64,000 bases of DNA, taken from Bolinopsis microptera (lineage: Eukaryota; Ctenophora; Tentaculata; Lobata; Bolinopsidae). Numbering within the stretch: the first letter of the stretch is position 1; the number at the start of each line of letters is the position of its first letter. The translations under genes and the position numbers were made by a program. The notes beneath the pieces were generated by a model, which had not been told where the DNA came from, searched no databases, and worked only from the letters and a program-made list of their open reading frames with translations. Location: positions 6,076,001-6,140,000 of the forward strand of contig NC_087074.1 of the NCBI RefSeq assembly GCF_026151205.1, given 5' to 3'. Shown one piece after another: positions 25,119-35,900 of this stretch.

Positions 25119-25757
25119 TTAGGTTGGACCAGTGGATCCAACCCTCTGTGCTGACTCCCTAGACACCTTTTCCTTCAGAAACACACAGTTTTTCATGTGG
25201 CTTACAAACTTAGCTAAACCTCTACTTCCTAGGTGGATTGTGTCGTTACCCCTAGTGAACTTAACCGATAATAGCTTATTGTTATCTAAAAAACCATACA
25301 TACCCTGAAACCAAATATTAGGAAAACAGTTCTTTATCATCTCCTGTACCAAGTTGTTGTAGAGCATTATGTTTTTATTCATTTCATGGATTCTTGATGG
25401 TAAAACAGGTACAACAAAAATGTTAGTAAGTGGACACAATTGACGTATTTCAGTTAGTTTGTTCTTTAAAGTTGACACTGTCTCATGGATATCTGAGACA
25501 TTTTTTACGTTTTCACAGCGTAGATCGTTGGTACCACACATAAGGAAAGCGTTGGAGAATCCAGCACACAGGTGTGGATCGATGTCTTTGACACGGGCAG
25601 CCTTGACTCGTTTACCAGGGAAGGAATGACCAACTTTACCTGCACCATCCCCAAAGTTGACATCTTTGGTATTCGAATCACCGATTAAAACGATGCTTCG
25701 TCGAGACTGGCTGCTGAGAGATCTGAAGGTGATCGAAAATCTCTCCTCTGTTGCAGG
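25119..25757 (-). CDS. SGNH/GDSL-type esterase module of LINE C ORF1
   Basis: An open minus-strand frame of about 212 codons that starts inside the AlkB region. It has block I IVLIGDSN with the candidate nucleophile Ser, block III GTNDLR, and a C-terminal DTIHLGSRG with the Asp and His spacing of block V. These are the hallmarks of SGNH hydrolases, which occur in ORF1 of several CR1/L2-type LINEs. It continues the frame of the AlkB ERFSITFR motif, so AlkB and SGNH were probably one polypeptide. Its stop (TAA at 25119) overlaps the open frame of ORF2. Confidence 0.8.
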   Translation of the reverse strand, partial: PATEERFSITFRSLSSQSRRSIVLIGDSNTKDVNFGDGAGKVGHSFPGKRVKAARVKDIDPHLCAGFSNAFLMCGTNDLRCENVKNVSDIHETVSTLKNKLTEIRQLCPLTNIFVVPVLPSRIHEMNKNIMLYNNLVQEMIKNCFPNIWFQGMYGFLDNNKLLSVKFTRGNDTIHLGSRGLAKFVSHMKNCVFLKEKVSRESAQRVGSTGPT

Positions 25758-26326
25758 TTATCATCAGGTAATTTTGGCACACCGTGGCGGTACCAATTTT
25801 GTGAAGACCTTGTCATAGTGTAAAGTGAGTTAGACTTCACATCAAGCTCAATAGGATCTAGGTCTTTGTCTTGTTTGGATTCAAAAAGCACAGTTCTAGT
25901 CGCACCAATTGAGATTGTGACGATTTGCGAGTTGGCAAGAATAGTGGATTCATCATCAGAATGCATAGCTAGGTAGCTTTGGGATGGAGAGAGTCTGTCT
26001 GAGGAAGGGTAGTGGTTAATGAGGACCGAGTTTGGCTTGTGCTCGAGTTGTAGTTCTGAGGAGAACCTGTCAATAATAGAAACAAGTTCAGGTGGGATAG
26101 GCTCAAGTTCTTTAGGGGGCTGGGAACCAGTGTAGCTGTAGGGCTCTCCATACAGCCGGACGCTGTGGCCATTCTCTTCGATGAAGTCTCCAGAGTCCTT
26201 AAGATAACCTAGAAGGTCTCCTACACTGCTCAGTTCCACGTCTGTCAGGTATAACTCTTTGTACTGCGCGTAAGGCTGTTCGGGACATTTTAGATTTCTT
26301 TTGGTGGGTGATGGAATAACAGGTCT
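25685..26326 (-). pseudogene. AlkB-like 2OG-Fe(II) oxygenase module of LINE C ORF1
   Basis: The frame is open from a TAA at about 26327 to the stop at 25685, with no ATG near its start. The best domain signal begins around 26240. The protein shows the iron site HSD in LAMHSDDESTI, an aromatic/His block NWYRHGVPK supplying a second histidine, and, in the -1 frame just after it, ERFSITFR, matching the R-x-S-x-T-F-R signature of AlkB proteins. This shows that one indel near 25750-25770 breaks the dioxygenase. The family oxidatively demethylates nucleic acids. A role protecting the element RNA from methylation damage is inference. Confidence 0.75.
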
Positions 26327-26330
26327 ACTA

Positions 26331-27913
26331 CTAGTCCTTCTCCATTAGGTTAAAAACCCCCTTAAATCTTAACCAATAGTTCTGAGCAGGTTATACAGGT
26401 GGATAACATAGAGTTATGAATACCATATGTATACCATATAATAATATACAAATATTGTTGTGATTAAATATGAAATTTCTAACATCTTTGATTGAAATAA
26501 ATTTTCGTGCACATACAGAATGAATGGTTAATAATTTAATATATATGTAGACCAAGCTCTGTGCACGGGATGCTTCCTGGAAGAATCCAGTTCTTTTAGC
26601 GGGGCACCCTACCTAAAGCCAAATTGAGATATAATATTCCTATTCCTAGGGAAATAATCAGAAATCGAATACCAATCAAATAATATGATATATAGGAGTA
26701 GTAACCATATTTACTATGCAAAATGCCCCAACCACATAGTGTAAATTTATATAAAATTCAAATTCCATATCATCATTAAACCTCAATAGTCAAAATTAAA
26801 TAACTTCTTATATACCTTACTGTCATACTACTTCCCTTCAACGTACCTAAGTTACAAGATAAGTTTATTAATTCATACAAGGCCAACATTGTACGTTACT
26901 TACTGGACAAACAAAAACTTGACCTAGAAAACCTTTCGTGGACGGACAAGAACTTTGTCCTTTACAACTTTTAAACAAAATATTAGCAAAATATAACAGC
27001 TGTAAGAATCCTAAACGTTAGTGCAGTCAAATAAATGAACTGCGATAATGCATTTGACAATCAGTCACTGCAATTTATTCTGCAACTTATTTTTCAATTT
27101 TCACTGCCACACTTAGGCTCATTTCGTTTAGAAAAAATGTGTAGGTACACATTTTTTCTAAACGAAATTCCTTGCGCACCGCGTACTAAAATTACTTGGA
27201 TTTCTACCGCTTTGATAAATGACTACAAGAAGATGGGGAGTTAATATTGTTGATTTATATAATATAGATTATTTATTCTTTAGTGTAGATTAACTTTATT
27301 TTTATATATTTTACCAAGTGTGAAGGATCAACCATATGTTATTGATATTTTTGAAATATTTAACGATAAATTGATATGGGCGATTTCACGTAAAGTAAAT
27401 TACACTTTGCACAAAAATTTGGCCTTATTCTGACTCTCAAGCATTACACAAACATAACAGAATCATGATAAATTGCATGAAACATCTCTTATGTACTCCA
27501 CACACAGCTATATTATGATTTTTACTCCAACTGCTATGGCTTTTGAGTGAGGCACGTTTGAAAATGTAAAGTAAATTACAGGGCACAAATTGACATTCCT
27601 GACCAACGTGTATTGAAATCTCATTTCGTGCCCAGGTGTGAGAGTAAACATTTAAATATTTTTCATGCACACTGGCAAATGTCTTGCCTGTACTGGAAAG
27701 GGTTTGTTTTGGTAAATAGTTAATAGCTGTGTTCTGTAGAAGCCTTTGTTCCTTGTAAAGTAAGTTACTCTTTTGTGTCAAGTAGTTTACACTGTTACAC
27801 AATCCTTTGATTTTAACTGTTTAAAGCTGCCCCTTTGTCTTTAATTCGTTTGCTAAGTGTATGAACTATGTAATATATGATTAATAATGATGTATCAGTT
27901 TATCATTAGCCAA
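26331..27913. other. AT-rich intergenic stretch
   Basis: No supported gene. It holds a perfect 23-bp inverted repeat at 27121-27168 and several copies of the word GTAAATTAC (27395, 27571). A minus-strand frame at 27802-27437 resembles no family. Confidence 0.5.
27121..27168. repeat. Perfect 23-bp inverted repeat with 2-nt spacer
   Basis: Left arm 27121-27143, spacer GG, right arm 27146-27168. The arms are exact reverse complements, starting ATTTCGTTTAGAAAAAATG. The transcript of either strand would form a near loop-free hairpin. Confidence 0.97.
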
Positions 27914-28493
27914 TTAAGGGGGCCGGGGGGGCCTTCATCAAAATTTTCTCGAAATTGACTTTATAGTTGTTTCTAATAGAGGGGAGTGATATCTATCAGA
28001 TGCTTTTGGTCCCATGGAAAAATATTGTTCCTAGACGAAATTATTATCGGTCAAATGTCAGCGCTTATGTGTAATTGTATTGCGCGAGCGATTTTCAATT
28101 TTTGAAAATCTTGGACCTCAAAAAATCGTCAAAAAACGAGGTTCAAGATGTTCAAAATCGAATAAAATATGTTTAAAGGCCTATCTCAAAATTCTGTTTG
28201 GCTCATCTCTTTTAAATTATCTCTAGAACATATCCTGAAAGTTTCAGGGTGATTGCTCAAAACATGTAGGAGAAAATAGATTTTTAGACTCGATTTTCAG
28301 GACACGTGATTGAAATTCGCTCGCGCAATACAATTACACATAAGTGCTGATCTTTGACCGACAATAATTTCGGCTAGGAATAATATTTTTCCATGGGACC
28401 AAAAGCATCTGATAGATATCACTCCCTTCTATCAGAAACAACTAAAAAGTCAATTTCGAGGGAATTTTGATGAAGACCCCCCGGCCCCCTTAA
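27914..28493. mobile_element. Foldback MITE flanked by TTAA, copy 1
   Basis: Starts TTAAGGGGGCCGGGGGG and ends GGCCCCCTTAA, with long imperfect inverted arms of roughly 200 bases (shared block TGGTCCCATGGAAAAATATT). No coding sequence. TTAA at both borders is the target of piggyBac-type transposases, but the terminal bases are G rather than the usual C, so the superfamily is uncertain. Confidence 0.85.
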
Positions 28494-30067
28494 TTGGTTG
28501 ATTGATCCACTGATTGGGTCCACAGTTAGCCCAGTTATACAGAGTAGGTAGGTGGGCGTAAATGTACGAATGTTTCCCAGCTCAAAAATTTGTGTTCAAG
28601 CAGGCCACTGAATTTTCTGTAAAGTAAAGTATTATTTATATTATATTTTCGAAAAGTCAATTTTTAACCATTTTAAACCATTTTTATAGATTTCTTTAAT
28701 GAAATTCTGACCAGAACCAATCTATTATCACTTTTAAATAACTTTTATTCTGTTTGACAATCGTTACTTGTTGTGTTTTACTACTATTACTGAATAAAAA
28801 GCATATGTGTAAATTACTTGACTCGTAAATTACTTGACATGTAACTTACTTGACGCTGGTATTGACATGATCTGATATCTATGGATCTAAATAAACAAGT
28901 ACATTATGTCTTGACATCAGAGTTAGCTTGTTTTAGCAAGATTTCAGCAAGAAATAACATGAAATGTGGCCAGCAGAAAACTTTTTTGTTTTTTATGTAT
29001 AGTAATTTACACTAAAAACAGGAGAAAGTAGAATAGCATTGCTCCGAATCTGCTTAAATTTTGAGTCCCAAATTTTGCATACAGCTTCAGTGAAGTGGTA
29101 TGCACCTTTACAGATCAAGAATTAATGAATATTACAACAACCTCTTTTTAGTAAACAGCTTTTATTATAGAGTAGTTTTAGCCTGTAAAACATGACAATT
29201 TATGGGTATTTTGAAAACGCGATAACACAGAAACGAAGTGAGATATTTATAAGCGGTTTTTTGTGTCTAACAGTTTATAATCTTCTCTTTCAGACTCCAA
29301 TTAAAGCTAGTGCCATAACTGAAATTTATTTTTTTCCCTCCTTGTTCATGTTTCATGAAATTGCCCATATAATAATAAATGATTGTAATATTTTTATTGA
29401 GGCACATGCCACCCCATCGCGGGTTTACTACTACAAATTAATTAAACATTTGAAATCTGTTAACCAGAGAATAAATTTCTAAACCTAATGCAAGTGAAAT
29501 AATTTAGATGCAATAATGAATGCCTAATGCGAGTATCATCTGTCAATGTCCTTGTAAAACAGTCTGTACAAGAGATATGAGTAACTAATATAGAAGAAAA
29601 AAACAGGAAGTTGTCGTCTGTTGAAAAATAAATAAAATATCTAGAATATAGATTAGAATATAAAATAACATTCAGTCAATGTGTCGTCAATAAACTGTAC
29701 AATTATCAAATGTTAAAACTGGGTGATACAGTCACCAAAAATAAATACTAAGTATAATAAGTTAATAAATTAAATGTGGTCTATAAAACTACCACTAGGT
29801 ATAATAGGTCAATAAATTAAAAGTGGTTTATAAAACCCCAGTGACATAAATTTAAAAAGGGACTAGGAATCCAGTCTGGAAAGAAAAAACGGCTACCATA
29901 TATTTTTAAAACGACTACCATAAATTTTTCGGCCGCTCCGCGGCCGGATAATGATTTCATTTTACGTTGCTAGTTATATTACAGAGGTTTAGTTATTCAT
30001 TAGTATAGTTATTAATTCATTAGTATAGTTATTCATAATTGCCAAAAGATTGTGAAAGGATTCCTTT
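28494..30067. other. AT-rich stretch between foldback elements
   Basis: No gene is supported. Near 28801-28850 the words GTAAATTAC and TACTTGAC recur in tandem. A short GC palindrome (CGGCCGCTCCGCGGCCG) lies at 29929-29945. Confidence 0.5.
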
Positions 30068-30135
30068 CCGGGTCTCGAACTCGCGATCTGCTAATGTAGT
30101 AACGACGGATTAACCAACTAGGCTACGATTTCATG
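30068..30135 (-). ncRNA. tRNA-derived SINE or tRNA pseudogene head
   Basis: Read on the minus strand, TAGCCTAGTTGGTTAA (30126-30111) matches a pol III A box and GAGTTCGAGACCC (30082-30070) matches a B box at tRNA-like spacing. Acceptor and T-stem pairing is poor, so a functional tRNA is unlikely. A SINE promoter head fits better. Confidence 0.6.
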
Positions 30136-30364
30136 TACGCTTTTGTAATATTTACATATATAGGTATTCGCGCGTTCCTGCAACTACCATACTACCATAC
30201 TACCAAACAGTCCATACTACCATACTGGTAGTAGGAAAATCTTGGATCCTGACAGAAATATCTTGGATTATTTGGTAACGCGCAAGTTAAGCGCAAGAAC
30301 TAGGATCCTGACAGGAATCTGGCATTTTCGCTCGATTCGAACATCTTCTTGGATAAATATAGAA

Positions 30365-31100
30365 TTAAGGGGGCCGGGGGGGGTCTTCATCAAAATTCTC
30401 TCGAAATTGACTTTATAGTTGTTTCTGGTAGAAGGGAGTGATATCTACCAGCTGCTTTTGGTCCCATGGAAAAATATTGTTCCTAGCCGAAATTATCGCC
30501 GGTCTAAGGTCAGCGCTTATGTGTAATTGTATTGCGCGAGCGATTTTCAATCGCAAATTCTGAAAATCGAGTCTAAAAATCTATCTTCTCCTACATTTTT
30601 TGAGCAATTACCCTGAAACTTTCAGGATATGTTCTAAGGACCATTTAGAAGAGATCGTTCAAGCCAAAATTTTGAGATAGGCCTTTAAAAAATTTTTATT
30701 TAATTTTGAAAATCTTGGACCTCGTTTTTTAAAGATTTTTTCAGGTCCAAGATTTTCAAAAATTAATAAAATTTTTTTAAAGGCCTATCTCAAAATTTTG
30801 GCTTGAACGATCTCTTCTAAATGGTCCTTAGAACATATCCTGAAAGTTTCAGGGTGATTGCTCATAAAATGTAGGAGAAGATAGATTTTTAGACTCGATT
30901 TTCAGAATTTGCGATTGAAAATCGCTCGCGCAATACAATTACACATAAGCGCTGACCTTAAACCGGCGATAATTTCGGCTAGGAACAATATTTTTCCATG
31001 GGATCAAAAGCAGCTGGTAGATATCACTCCCTTCTACCAGAAACAACTATAAAGTCAATTTCGAGAGAATTTTGATGAGGACCCCCCCCGGCCCCCTTAA
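30365..31100. mobile_element. Foldback MITE flanked by TTAA, copy 2
   Basis: Same family as the copy at 27.9 kb, with TTAAGGGGGCCGGGGG at the left and CCGGCCCCCTTAA at the right. It is longer (736 bp) because its centre is itself a large inverted repeat (around 30700-30860). It lies upstream of, or in the first intron of, GLE1. Confidence 0.85.
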
Positions 31101-31253
31101 AGTACAGTGCGCGGCGTTACAGTGTGTAACAACCGAGAGCGACTATTTTAAAGTTGATTTAATAATTTTGTTGACAAAAATTAGTCGGCGTGGCTATGGA
31201 AATTAATATGGCTAGGAATTAGATTCTTAGATTCCTCACTTTATGTCACTGGG

Positions 31254-31325
31254 TATAAAACTACCACTGTGCGAACCCCTTCTCCAGTTAAAACATATCA
31301 GTCATGTGAAAAATCAATCAGAATG
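31254..31325 (+). promoter_or_regulatory. Candidate TATA box and first exon of GLE1
   Basis: TATAAAA at 31254-31260 is followed about 70 bases later by ATG (31323-31325) that directly abuts a strong donor GTAAGG. Splicing from there to an acceptor at 32995 (GATAG) would keep phase 0 with the first solid GLE1 exon and provide its missing start codon. This is inference from signals only. Confidence 0.35.
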
Positions 31326-31419
31326 GTAAGGTGGTAAAAAAGGGAATATCCTTTCGATACATCAATTATATATGCCTCAGATTTAAAATAATTAGAAGAT
31401 ACTTAGTTATCGTCGACTA

Positions 31420-31612
31420 TGATTGCAGTGTAAAATTTGTCATATGAATTGTCGACGGTATAATTAGGGTCTGTTGAACTATAGATGAGAGTAGCTGTTT
31501 CTTATACGAATCACTAAAGCTTTTAACATCGGGCAGATTTCGTAGATCTGTTGGAACATTATTCCAACATTTTGCCCCCAAGTATTGAAAGTTTTTATGT
31601 GATGTTGATCTA
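31420..31612 (-). pseudogene. Old LINE C-terminal fragment split by a Penelope-like element
   Basis: The minus strand reads an RT C-terminal segment (YLGAKCWNNVPTDLRNLPD, SDSYKKQLL) comparable with the ends of LINE B and C. It runs into a 13-bp target duplication at 31600-31612. Degraded sequence on the far side of the insertion (32367 onward) should be its upstream part. Confidence 0.6.
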
Positions 31613-31685
31613 CTGATATCTGGATATTATCCGGTTGGAAGAGACAAGGACAAGTGAAACAAGGAAGTTAGGAGTAAGGGCAAAT

Positions 31686-31709
31686 TTTCGGCGTCAACGC
31701 CATCTTCAG
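31686..31709 (-). ncRNA. Hammerhead-like core, left arm
   Basis: The minus strand has CTGAAGA, a GGCG/CGCC stem with TTGA loop, then GAAA: the conserved core and helix II of a hammerhead ribozyme. Helices I and III are weak in the flanking bases, so activity is unproven. Confidence 0.55.
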
Positions 31710-32212
31710 GCTAAAATTGTTATAAATGTTAGTATATAATAAATGCTTCTATACTAGTTAAAATGCTAAATTAAAATTACACACACTGAATACAGGTTAC
31801 ATCAAATGGTATTGTACATTACATTGAAAATAGTTTCACGATAACATAGAACCAGATATTTCCTTCGATATTTTAGAAATTAACTTATATAGCACCATTA
31901 AACGTAAAGTGACAGAAGCTTACTACATTAATTTATTTAAACCTAGTATCAATAACAAAGAAGAGTGCGAGAAGCTTAAGGGATTTCTTTTACAACATAT
32001 TCAAAGACAAATTTAAACAAATAGCACACGACCCTGCTGTTCAGTAGATATTATGTACTTGGACAGAGTGTAAAACGTGTGTACATCACTATTTTCAATG
32101 TAATGTACAATACCATTTGATGTAACCTGTATTCAGTGTGTGTAATTTTAATTTAGCATTTTAACTAGTATAGAAGCATTTATTATATACTAACATTTAT
32201 AACAATTTTAGC

Positions 32213-32236
32213 CTGAAGATGGCGTTGACGCCGAAA
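32213..32236 (+). ncRNA. Hammerhead-like core, right arm
   Basis: Plus-strand partner of the left-arm motif: CTGAAGA at 32213-32219, stem GGCG/CGCC with loop TTGA, GAAA at 32233-32236. Hammerhead motifs are known in the terminal repeats of Penelope-like elements. An intramolecular helix III is not evident, so it might act only as a dimer. Confidence 0.55.
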
Positions 32237-32366
32237 ATTTGCCCTTACTCCTAACTTCCTTGTTTCACTTGTCCTTGTCTCTTCCAACCGGATAATATCC
32301 AGATATCAGTATTTCAATCATGAGACTAATAAACAGCGAACTACTCCGTTATTTGATGTTGATCTA

Positions 32367-32995
32367 TTAACATATAGGTTGCAGCTTTCGCCGCTCCTAC
32401 TACACACATCTATATAAGACTTTTTTATATACAACTTTTAATAGCCTTCTGCAAAAAATTACATATATCATAGCTTAGCTATAGCAGCCATCAAATGAAA
32501 CAGATAAGCTTAAGTTATTTAAGAGAGCTCATATAGACTCTTGAATTTTGTACAAATCCGTTTTATTAGTCTCCAGTGCAGTTGGCAGTATGGTGTGAGA
32601 TGTTTTGTATTCTGATTTTGAGTTTATTTTAAACTTATTCTCTATAATTGTAAGCATAACTTTATTCATTTCAAATCTTCCAAGATTCGAATTTTATTAA
32701 AGGTCGACATCTACTTATTAATTTGCTCACTTTTTGTCAGCTTCAAGGATTGAAACCAGTAACTACACTATGAACTTGTAATGAGTAGTAGTAACAAAAT
32801 CGTATTGAGACATACATGATATAACATCATATGCTTATATAGCAAAGCCCTGGGATATAAGATTGTTAGTCATAAAGGCAACTTAACACTTTTAACATAT
32901 GATAAACCACCATAGGTACTACAAAATCATGCCCTCATCACCAACAAAATCACAAAGATCAGTCCTTTTTAAGGTAACTGTCCCATCAAGGATAG
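32367..32995. other. Degraded LINE remnant and putative GLE1 5' region
   Basis: The first part continues the broken LINE in degraded form. At 32929 an ATG opens a 15-codon segment (MPSSPTKSQRSVLFK) ending at AAG/GTAACT. It reaches the first GLE1 exon only if one base is lost from the A7 run at 33016-33022 or if a 22-base intron is allowed, so it is an alternative start candidate. Confidence 0.4.
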
Positions 32996-35900
32996 AAAAT
33001 ATTTATCAAACCAGTGAAAAAAACCAAACAAATTACAACTGATCAACAAGAACCTGGTGGTGTCCGTAGTTCAAAGCGCTGCATAACAAAGACAACAAAG
33101 GAAGCAGATAATTCCAGTGACAATGCAATGTATCATGAGTTGAGGAAATCTGATTTAAGGTACAAGATCCAGAGCAAACATAGGTCAGACCGAACCATTC
33201 AAGCTGTTGAAACCATTTGTGAGTTTGGAAACATGAAAAGTGATATCAAAGCTGCTCCTAATGTTTTGGAGTCATTGAGGAATTCTTCTCATGGCAGAGT
33301 ACCCTACAACAGAAAACATGTACTGTCTGAGGTATAGTAATGAAATCCTTATTCTGTTCTGATCAACAGATTTGAAATTTTTTTTTGCAGAAGTCTTTAA
33401 AAGATATCTTTGTTGAACTGTAAATGTTGACCAACAAGAAAAAACATGTAACCAATCTTATTTTCAGGAAGAGCTCCCTCCAGTTAATCAGCTTTCTTCA
33501 GTCAATAAAAAAGCTATTGATAGAGTGTGTGACCAGTCTCCTGACATACATGCTTATAGATCAAAAACTAGAGGAAGAGTTCCTTTGAGAAGTCCCAAAG
33601 AGACAGAAGAAATCATAGAAACGACTTCGTATCTTGACCAATCATTTGAAACTAATCTCAACAAATCACTGGCAGTCATTGAATCACTGGAATCACTTAA
33701 TGATTCTATGTCCTTACTGGAGATAGAGCAGAAAAACAAGAAAGCTGGTGTGGTAAGCCAATTTCACAATTTCTGATTACGAACTTCATATGTTATAAAA
33801 TTATTATAAACAAATACATAATCATTTCTTTTTCTTCATCATGTTCTTCTATAATTAGGATTACATTGAACGGGAGAAGAAAAAACAAGATGAATTCTTC
33901 AAAAGATCTGCCCAGCTTTCCCAAGAGAGTTATGAACAATGGTCTGAAAGATCGAGAGCAAAAATTCAACAACAAGTAAAGGAGCTGAGAGATCGGAAAT
34001 CTCAAAAGTATGGCTTCATAATCAAATGAGAGCTATTTTATAAATCTTACCCTTAAATTGGCATACATAATAAGATGTTTAAAAAAGCTGTTTGATGTCT
34101 GTTGTAGTCATAGAATAAAAGGGTAAACTTCAGGGACAATTCCATAGAGTCTGAGTACCGAAAACAGCAGGAATTCTTCCAAAAGAAATTTGAAGAGGAT
34201 CAGGCAAATATCAAAAGGTACATATTATAATCAATACATTTTTTCAGTTTGTATAATTTATATGCTATAGGTTAATTAATAATAATGTACCCCCATCCAC
34301 TAAAAAAAGGACCAGACTTTACTCAACCTTGATAGAGAACCCAAATCTAACAGATAATTATTGAAAATTTCTAGAGTTGAAGTTGAAGAAGAGGCAGAGA
34401 ATCAGCGTCAGCTAAGTAGCAGTTGGAACAACATTTCTAACTACGAGCTCAGCACATTAGGTGAGTGGTGGTTTCATACTGGGATCTGGTGCTAATATTT
34501 GTTAAGTTACGTTAATCTTAGTGTAATAACATGATTTTACAACTTTAAAATTAGATGTTGATAGACTTCCAATATTTTCAGAAATAGTAACTGTCGCTCA
34601 AAAGTGTGTCCCTGATCCAAAAGTGGATCCAGAGATTGAGGCTTTATTGAGTATGATTGACAAACAAAGTAAAGCCATGTCAGCCCTTAAATTGGCTGTT
34701 GGACAACTTTACAAGGAAGGCAAACTTAACCCACTGACGTCAACTAAATTTGAGGTTTGTTCGTAGTTTTATGAAAATTAGACAATTGTGTGGAATTGAT
34801 TCAAGCGGTAATAAACGTATAAAAAGGACAGGCTTACTGATTCCTGTATGCAGATAATTAATAAATCTGTGGAATGTGACAGGGAAATTACATGATTGCA
34901 ATATGATAACGTGAATGAATGAACTGTGATATTGTTCTTACTGTTATTTCTTCTTTTGCTTAGTATACCTCGTTTTGAACAGAATTAAACCAGAACAAAT
35001 TATACCATGTTCTAACTATACAGCAAGAGTGCGGAGCAGTCTATGGTCACGTGATAAACGCAGTGAAGCAGCTGAACACTGCCATAAAGAGGGTAAACGA
35101 GGAGCAGGCAGCGAAGATGCTAGCTCAGGAGGAAGCGAAGAAGAAAGAGGAGGAAGAGCGAGGGAAGCAGGCACAAGCAGCTGCAGCACAGCAACCACCA
35201 CCAGAAGCCGTTGTAGCGCAGCAACCACTTGCATCCCAGCAACCTCTACCTCCCCCTGTAGCTACGCAACAGCAACCTTCTGCAGGCCCCGTTCAGTCTA
35301 AAGTATCAACAGGTTCAGACCAGATTTCAAGTTTGAAACTTACTATTGTTTTTCTTGATTTAACTATTGAATCGTGTTCACAAGTCACCATTTCTATGTT
35401 AGTTTATTTTATTTTTACAGTAAACATTACACTTACATATTTCAGATTCCATAATAAGTGGAAACATCATCAGCAGCACTGCCTTCAGCGAGTATCAGAA
35501 AATTGACAAACAACTTAAGGTAAGGTTTAGTGCTACCCAATCTAAGTAAAAATTGAATCCTAACAGATGAAAATATCTTTTATTTACTCTGGAATGTCCG
35601 TGTTTTATAATGTTAAATATAGATCTACCGCAGGAGTTGGAACTAGGAATCCAAAAGTTTGTAGTCGACAAGAACACAGACTGTGCTAAGATGAGATCAG
35701 CTCTGAAGCTAATAACCGTCACTCCTATCAACAGTATTAGTGCCAGCAGCAACGATCATATGGCTAACAAGGTATTGGGGATCGGTATTGGAGATCGGTA
35801 TTGGGGATCAGTGGTCCTTGATTAAATGAAATCTGTCTTTAAATTGAGCAGTATGTTATTTGATGAGGCTTAATCTATTTTTGTTGGGGACTGGCCCGTG

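Larger units (their letters stand above)
21700..26330 (-). mobile_element. CR1-like LINE C with AlkB-SGNH ORF1 and PHD-EN-RT ORF2
   Basis: A nearly full-length non-LTR retrotransposon read from about 26330 down to 21700. ORF1 codes for an AlkB-like dioxygenase followed by an SGNH esterase. ORF2 has a PHD-like zinc module, an apurinic-type endonuclease and an RT. SGNH and PHD modules are known in CR1-type LINEs; the AlkB-like module is the uncommon part. Two lesions are visible, a frameshift near 25750-25770 and an in-frame TGA at 22142-22144. Otherwise the frames are long and clean, which suggests a young or recently active family. Confidence 0.85.
31613..32353 (+). mobile_element. Penelope-like element, 3' fragment with inverted terminal repeats
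   Basis: Flanked by TGATGTTGATCTA at 31600-31612 and 32354-32366, a 13-bp target duplication. Arms of about 220 bases (31613-31845 and 32090-32309) are inverted repeats, with a 44-bp tail after the right arm. Between them an open segment (31858-32016) ends a GIY-YIG-type region, with KRKVTEAYYINLFKPSINN followed by a stop. This layout and the CTGAAGA...GAAA core in each arm are typical of Penelope-like elements. Only the 3' end of the coding region remains. Confidence 0.8.

Noticed and set aside
27437..27802. 121-codon minus-strand frame
   Set aside because: No recognised domain or splice signals; composition like its AT-rich surroundings.
29192..29482. 96-codon frame with a HEIAH motif suggesting a metalloprotease
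   Set aside because: The motif stands alone without protease context; a five-residue match is expected by chance.
30068..30135. Functional tRNA gene
   Set aside because: A and B boxes are good but acceptor and T stems do not pair well; a SINE head is more likely.
34975..35506. Alternative frames across the Gln/Pro-rich GLE1 exon
   Set aside because: Only one frame joins the neighbouring exons in phase and matches the coiled-coil composition of GLE1.
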